42,035 nt of DNA. Source: a virus. The notes below the pieces were generated by a model that was not told where the DNA came from, made no database searches, and worked only from the letters and a program-made list of their open reading frames with translations. The stretch covers positions 1 through 42,035 of IMG/VR virus record IMGVR_UViG_3300047469_000099; one strand, 5' to 3'. The first letter of the stretch is position 1. Every line of letters starts with the position of its first letter. Below are positions 38,049 through 42,035 of this stretch, piece after piece. A program made the position numbers and the translations under genes.

Positions 38049-38476
38049 CAGTTACTCGCGCAGTTGGCATCGAAGGCCATGACTTCGCCACCGGTGAAAA
38101 CGTCATACAGCGAGGCAATCTCGACGGCCTCGCGGGCGCTGCGACCGCAATGCATTGCAGCCATCGCAAAATCTCGGCCGCTGCCAATAGCATGGAATCG
38201 CTCATGAATCGGAAGGCGGATCAATGTTTCCTCGAGCCTGAACGCCTCGCCAGTCGGCGTCACGAACAGACCCGCGAAATCATCCGTTTTCGGCATCTGT
38301 GTGATCATGTGTTCAAGCCATTCTTTTACCGCGCACACCTGCCCATAGTCGCCCGATCCAGCGAAAAGCGAGCCGTCAGACAACACGAACATTTTCACGG
38401 CCTTGTACGGCATACCGCTCGACGTCGCCTGGGTGTCTGCCGCCAGCGTCTTGCCATCCCATGCGATCGTCGTCAT
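38048..38476 (-). CDS. HslV/proteasome-beta-like Ntn-hydrolase (right copy)
   Basis: 142 residues, beginning MTTIAWDGKTLAADTQATSS. It keeps Thr2, Asp14, Lys28 and the AGSGDYGQ loop of the left copy, but differs elsewhere (for example EHMITQMPKTDDFAGLFV against EKADPSALKPKADDFAGLLI) and is two residues shorter. Conservation of the catalytic set across two diverged copies supports a working enzyme. ATGA overlap with the gene upstream. Confidence 0.72.
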   Translation of the reverse strand: MTTIAWDGKTLAADTQATSSGMPYKAVKMFVLSDGSLFAGSGDYGQVCAVKEWLEHMITQMPKTDDFAGLFVTPTGEAFRLEETLIRLPIHERFHAIGSGRDFAMAAMHCGRSAREAVEIASLYDVFTGGEVMAFDANCASN

Positions 38477-38763
38477 ACCTTGCCCGGCGCCACGCGGAAA
38501 TAAGCCATGTCCGGATCGTTGCAGATCGCCTTGATGTGCTTCGGATCTCGGAAGAATTCCTGCCACGTGATGCCGATGCGGAAGCAATACGCCTCGATCA
38601 CGATGCCGGGGATATTGGCGACGTGCCGCATGTCCTTGTCGCCAAATTGCTGCGTCGCGCGCAGCTCGGCGTTGTGATCGAGCAAACCGTCGAAGCGCGC
38701 GGTGTGCACTACGACCGTTTCGTCTTTGTCCGGGTTCGCGATGAATTCGGTCGTCGAGTGCAT
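38473..38763 (-). CDS. Conserved phage protein, 96 aa (right copy)
   Basis: Same length as the left copy (1575-1865). Its first ~38 codons are identical at the DNA level (38648-38763) and the rest diverged, so this gene carries the mosaic boundary of the repeat. Function unknown. Confidence 0.7.
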   Translation of the reverse strand: MHSTTEFIANPDKDETVVVHTARFDGLLDHNAELRATQQFGDKDMRHVANIPGIVIEAYCFRIGITWQEFFRDPKHIKAICNDPDMAYFRVAPGKV

Positions 38764-38771
38764 ACCGACCC

Positions 38772-39200
38772 TTACAGCAGCGCTTTCGCGCGGTCGATCA
38801 CAGCGATGATCTCGCTCTTGCCCATGTGCACGATGCCTTCGAGATCATCCAGCATCGTTTGCAGAATGGACTTGTGATCCGGCTCAGCGACGACGGCGGA
38901 GCCGGTGGCATCTGCGGCAGAGGTCGACGCCGGCGACTGCGCGGCCGAGACACCACCAGCAGCGTTTCCCTCGTCAGCCGTAACCAAGCCTGTCGCAGAC
39001 ACACCCGGGGCCGCGGCAGCCGATGCACCGTTTCCCGCGTCGACCGGCGCGAGCAGCGAGTCGGCGCTCGGATCGACCGTCGCGCCGTTGGCGATCAACC
39101 CCGGCACGCCACCACTGTCGATAACCACGATGCCGACGAGCTGCTCAGCTTCGCTCGCAAAGATGATCTTCGTATCCGGGTTGTAGTAGAGCCTTTCCAT
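38772..39200 (-). CDS. Small head-region protein, 142 aa (right copy)
   Basis: Identical to 1874-2302: folded N-terminal part, Ala/Gly/Ser linker and C-terminal helix. It lies just after the coat terminator, as in the left copy. Confidence 0.7.
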   Translation of the reverse strand: MERLYYNPDTKIIFASEAEQLVGIVVIDSGGVPGLIANGATVDPSADSLLAPVDAGNGASAAAAPGVSATGLVTADEGNAAGGVSAAQSPASTSAADATGSAVVAEPDHKSILQTMLDDLEGIVHMGKSEIIAVIDRAKALL

Positions 39201-39217
39201 TTCGAATCTCCGTGCGT

Positions 39218-39246
39218 CAAATGAAAACAGCCCCTACGCGAGGGGC
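39218..39246 (-). terminator. Intrinsic terminator after the coat gene (right copy)
   Basis: Identical to 2320-2348: stem GCCCCT/AGGGGC (39230-39235 with 39241-39246) followed on the minus strand by TGTTTTCATTT. Confidence 0.78.
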
Positions 39247-39260
39247 CGTTCCCGTTGCAA

Positions 39261-40217
39261 TTACGACAGGTCGCGAACCTGCGCGGAACTGGCTTCGTTC
39301 CGGGCTTCGAGCGTGCCTTCCCAGGTGATCTGGAAGTTGCGCGCGTCGCCCGTCTTCGCCAGTTCTTCCTTGTCGAACGGGCGCAACGTGGCGAGAGCCC
39401 ACAGGTCAGTATCGACCGCGTACGCCGCGTTGTCCGGCGTTGCTACGCCACCCATGACGCGATTCGGGATGATCGACACGTTGCCGAAGTCGCCCGCATA
39501 GACCGCAAAGGCCGAGTTGAGCACCGCGGCTTTGCCGGTTCCGGCCACCTCGACCTGACGGACTGCGTTGCCCACGAACGTCGACGTCACCTGCTTGTCG
39601 ACCGGACGGACGTGCAACTGGCTGACGTTGCCGCCAGCGTTGTACGCGCCGAGCAACGCGGCTTTCAGCAACGGCTCGGCCCACGCGCGATTCGTACCCG
39701 CGACCGGCGCGGTATTCGTCGACGGAACCGGCGCGGCCGAACCTGTGCCACCGCTGAAGTTGGTCGCGATCCAGCCCTTCAGGCCACGCATCGTGCGGGC
39801 GACGGACGCAGAGCCAACAATCGAGGTGGCGTTCATGATGGTGGCCGCTTCGATGTCCTTCTTCAGCTCGACAGCCTTCTTCGCCGACAAACGGGCGATT
39901 TCCTTGGGGCCGGCCTTCTTCACTGCTTCCTGCGTGCCCGACACGCTGAACGTGTCCTGCACGATCTGGCAGCGGTTGCCGATCCGAACAGTCGGGTTCT
40001 GTGCGGTATAGGTCGCATCAGCACCTTCGACTGCTGCATTAGCTGCGTTCGGCGCGCGCAGCGCGTCGGTTTGCCACTCGTGCAGCACAGCATCAGCGCC
40101 CACCTTTTCGAGGGCCGACGTGAACGGCGTATCGGCCGGGCTGATCATGAAGACCTTGTCGATGAGGTCTTCGCGGTTACCTACGGTCGAGTAGGTCGTG
40201 ACGGTATTGGCGGGCAT
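39261..40217 (-). CDS. Major capsid protein, SU10/DUF5309-like (right copy)
   Basis: Identical in DNA and protein (318 residues) to 2363-3319. The absence of even silent changes in a pair of copies whose downstream genes have diverged points to recent exchange or to an assembly overlap. Confidence 0.85.
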   Translation of the reverse strand: MPANTVTTYSTVGNREDLIDKVFMISPADTPFTSALEKVGADAVLHEWQTDALRAPNAANAAVEGADATYTAQNPTVRIGNRCQIVQDTFSVSGTQEAVKKAGPKEIARLSAKKAVELKKDIEAATIMNATSIVGSASVARTMRGLKGWIATNFSGGTGSAAPVPSTNTAPVAGTNRAWAEPLLKAALLGAYNAGGNVSQLHVRPVDKQVTSTFVGNAVRQVEVAGTGKAAVLNSAFAVYAGDFGNVSIIPNRVMGGVATPDNAAYAVDTDLWALATLRPFDKEELAKTGDARNFQITWEGTLEARNEASSAQVRDLS

Positions 40218-40249
40218 TTTGCTCGCTCCTTATGCGAAGTCCGGCGCGC

Positions 40250-41233
40250 TTATTCGAAGAAAGCGGCCAGCGTATTTACGGATGGAGCCGCCTTGAATGC
40301 CTTCCCAGCGTTGGCCTTCGCCATCTGGTTTCTGTTCGGCACCTGGCTTGCTCCGGGTCGCTCGGTGCGCGGCGCGGGTCGCACGCCTTGTTGCACCGCT
40401 TTTTGCTTGGCCTTTGCCTGGTCGTACAGCATTGCCTTGCGGGCAATCAGAAACACCTCGGCGGTATCCATTTGGGCCTGCATTTCTGCGGTAATCCCTT
40501 GGGTTTCGAGGTATTTGCCGACCGCCTGTGCGCCTTCCGCTGCCTTCGCCGGGTCCTTCCATTCCGGGATAGCCTCAACGATTTTCTGCGTCGCTTCGGT
40601 GAGACGTCCCTGGAGGCTTGCCGCCTGCTGCTCTGCGTTGCGCTGTTCGAGTGTCTGCTGCACCTGCATGGCCTCATGCAACTGCGCCTGGCGCTGCTCC
40701 CACTGATGCCGGATCCGAACATACTGATTCGGGTCTTGGGCCAGCAGAGCTTCCCAGTTTGGCTGTTGCGAAGCCATCAAGGCTTGCGACTCTCGAATGT
40801 AGTGCTCCAGTACTGTGCCCAACTGCTTTTCCCGTTCGGGAACCTGGGCTAACTTGGCCTCGGCGTCCTTCCGGATAGCCGCGGCTTCTTCAAACTTGCG
40901 ATTCGCGCCGTGATATTTCGACGCTTCAGCGATCAGTTCAGATTGCGTCTTCGTGATCGTCTTGCCGTCGCCGACAGGAATCTCGAAAACCGGATCCTGC
41001 CCGCCGTCTTCGCCGTCACCCTGCTCGCCCTCATCGGCGTTTTCATCGCCGGAGAGAACCAACTCGTCACCGGCGGCGGCATTGTCACCGCCAGCCGCAT
41101 GCGTGCTGCCATCGTCGTCTTCACCGTCTCGCGCTTCGAACATCGCTTCGAGCGACGGACCACCGCCGTCATCATCGGCAGCATGAAACATGAACGACAG
41201 CAGAACACGCTTGAGCAACTTGGAAATATTCAC
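40250..41233 (-). CDS. Capsid scaffolding protein (right copy)
   Basis: Identical to 3352-4335, including the GTG start with AGGAG six bases upstream: acidic N-terminal region, Gln-rich coiled coil and basic end. Confidence 0.78.
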   Translation of the reverse strand: MNISKLLKRVLLSFMFHAADDDGGGPSLEAMFEARDGEDDDGSTHAAGGDNAAAGDELVLSGDENADEGEQGDGEDGGQDPVFEIPVGDGKTITKTQSELIAEASKYHGANRKFEEAAAIRKDAEAKLAQVPEREKQLGTVLEHYIRESQALMASQQPNWEALLAQDPNQYVRIRHQWEQRQAQLHEAMQVQQTLEQRNAEQQAASLQGRLTEATQKIVEAIPEWKDPAKAAEGAQAVGKYLETQGITAEMQAQMDTAEVFLIARKAMLYDQAKAKQKAVQQGVRPAPRTERPGASQVPNRNQMAKANAGKAFKAAPSVNTLAAFFE

Positions 41234-41293
41234 GCACAACTCCTATTCGCTCGCTTCAGCGCGGCGGTTTTCAGGGAATATAAGACTTCACCA

Positions 41294-42035
41294 CTACTGC
41301 ATCAACTGTTCAGCAATGCGAAACTCGCGGTTGATCGCCTGCTGTTCGTCGGATTGCTGATCTTGCTGAATAGCGTTGTTCATCGCGACTTCAGTAGCGG
41401 GGTCTGTAACCTTGGCTGCGAACGCAGCTTTCTCACGATCCGCAGCCAGTTGCGCATAGAACTTCTCGCGCTCCCAGGCAAGATTTTGCGTAGCGGCATC
41501 GCGTTCGCGCTTGTCGAGCAACGCTTCGTGCTGCGTCTGCAACTGCGCTTTCAGATTGGTCTCGCGCACGCTTTGCTGTTCCTGCTGCTGAATCTTCGCG
41601 GCGTCCGTCTGTTGCTGCAGCTGTGCCTTGGTCGTCTCGATCTGGACCTGACCGTTGATGAGCTGTTGCTGCGGATCTGGATGCGGCGGCTGCGGCGGCG
41701 GCGCTTGCGGCGGCGAGAAGAACTGTGACGGCTCGCCAAGCTGCAAAGCCTGCACGAGCTCGGTCGCCGACTTGTAGATGTTCTGCGGCGTCACCGTGCT
41801 CGCAACGGCAGGATTCGGGCTCTGCGCGATGGTCTGCTGCACACCGAGCAGATTGGTCAACTGCTGAACACGCCGGCCGCTGTCGCCGGTCCCGGTCCCC
41901 ACGTCGGCTTTCATCGAATACTGGTTGCGCCACACGCGCGGATCAACGTCGACCCAACTGCCGTTGAGTTGGAACGTCATGTTCTTGTCCTGATAGTTCG
42001 CGAGCAGCTTCTGGATCAACCGGAACAGATCTTTC
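41294..42035 (-). CDS. Portal protein, partial C-terminal part (right copy)
   Basis: The last 247 residues of the portal, identical to the matching part of 4396-6864, including the Pro-rich stretch and the Gln/Ala coiled coil. The 5' part lies beyond the window end. The frame is open to the edge, so this is a cut gene and not a pseudogene. Confidence 0.85.
   Translation of the reverse strand, partial: KDLFRLIQKLLANYQDKNMTFQLNGSWVDVDPRVWRNQYSMKADVGTGTGDSGRRVQQLTNLLGVQQTIAQSPNPAVASTVTPQNIYKSATELVQALQLGEPSQFFSPPQAPPPQPPHPDPQQQLINGQVQIETTKAQLQQQTDAAKIQQQEQQSVRETNLKAQLQTQHEALLDKRERDAATQNLAWEREKFYAQLAADREKAAFAAKVTDPATEVAMNNAIQQDQQSDEQQAINREFRIAEQLMQ

Larger units (their letters stand above)
1..42035. 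mobile_element. Temperate podovirus-like prophage or circular phage genome, about 1.14 genome units
   Basis: Every recognisable gene is phage-type: terminases, portal, coat, tail fibre, holin, endolysin, integrase, repressor and primase. The gene order is continuous around a circle of about 36.9 kb, because the window starts inside the adaptor gene and comes back to that gene at 36651-37229. No host gene flanks are present, so the ends of the element cannot be seen. The integrase and probable attachment region lie in the middle (19455-21018), which fits either two tandem prophages meeting there or a circular phage contig with overlapping ends. Confidence 0.88.
36909..42035. repeat. Right copy of the 5.1-kb direct repeat (partner 1-5137)
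   Basis: Begins inside the adaptor gene and runs to the window end inside the portal gene, in the same order and orientation as the left copy. Diverged to 38647, then identical to 1750-5137. See the left copy for details. Confidence 0.95.

Overview
The window is temperate phage DNA throughout: a prophage, or a circular phage genome, of a tailed phage with podovirus-type virion genes. I see no host housekeeping gene, tRNA or rRNA. High GC, near-universal start/stop overlaps (ATGA, TGATG, TAATG) and AGGAG-type ribosome binding sites suggest a proteobacterial host. By general resemblance I favour Burkholderiales, but this is inference. The head genes look like the SU10/phiEco32 type (portal, DUF5309-like coat, adaptor), here joined to a tyrosine integrase and a CI-like repressor.

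Layout. Positions 1-9968 (minus strand, read right to left) hold packaging and head genes: small terminase, large terminase, portal, scaffold, coat, two small proteins, an HslV-like peptidase, a toxin-like virion protein and the start of the adaptor gene. Positions 10090-15287 (minus) are the early region: a predicted Acb2-type cyclic-nucleotide sponge, a gene read through a nested hairpin/terminator, a toprim primase, an SF2 helicase, a ParB-like protein and a Cro-like regulator. A divergent control region at 15312-15350 separates these from the CI-like repressor. Positions 16156-19465 (plus) carry small early or lysogeny genes, ending in two excisionase/AlpA-like proteins that converge on the integrase (19455-20735, minus). 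The probable attachment region is 20736-21018. Positions 21019-36651 hold an Arc-like repressor, a methyltransferase, tail fibre genes, the lysis cassette (holin, GH108 endolysin, spanin-like protein), large internal virion proteins, an HNH endonuclease and the tail nozzle. From 36651 the adaptor, toxin-like, peptidase, coat, scaffold and portal genes appear a second time.

The repeat is the main structural fact. Positions 1-5137 and 36909-42035 are homologous. The first ~1.75 kb of each is clearly diverged (about 90% identical in the adaptor gene, with an unrelated intergenic spacer), while 1750-5137 matches 38648-42035 without any difference I could find. One phage unit is therefore about 36.9 kb. 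Two related prophages in tandem, meeting at the attachment region near 20.9 kb, would give exactly this arrangement. A circular contig joined from two co-existing variants would too.

How the genes work together: CI and the Cro-like protein choose between lysogeny and early expression through two overlapping, face-to-face promoters. Integrase and the excisionase-like proteins handle integration. Primase, helicase and the ParB-like protein serve replication or segregation. The Acb2-like protein is expected to soak up CBASS signal nucleotides. Late genes build and package the virion and lyse the cell. A strong promoter under an 18-bp palindrome that runs straight into a terminator (34031-34121) is a likely control point for the virion genes.
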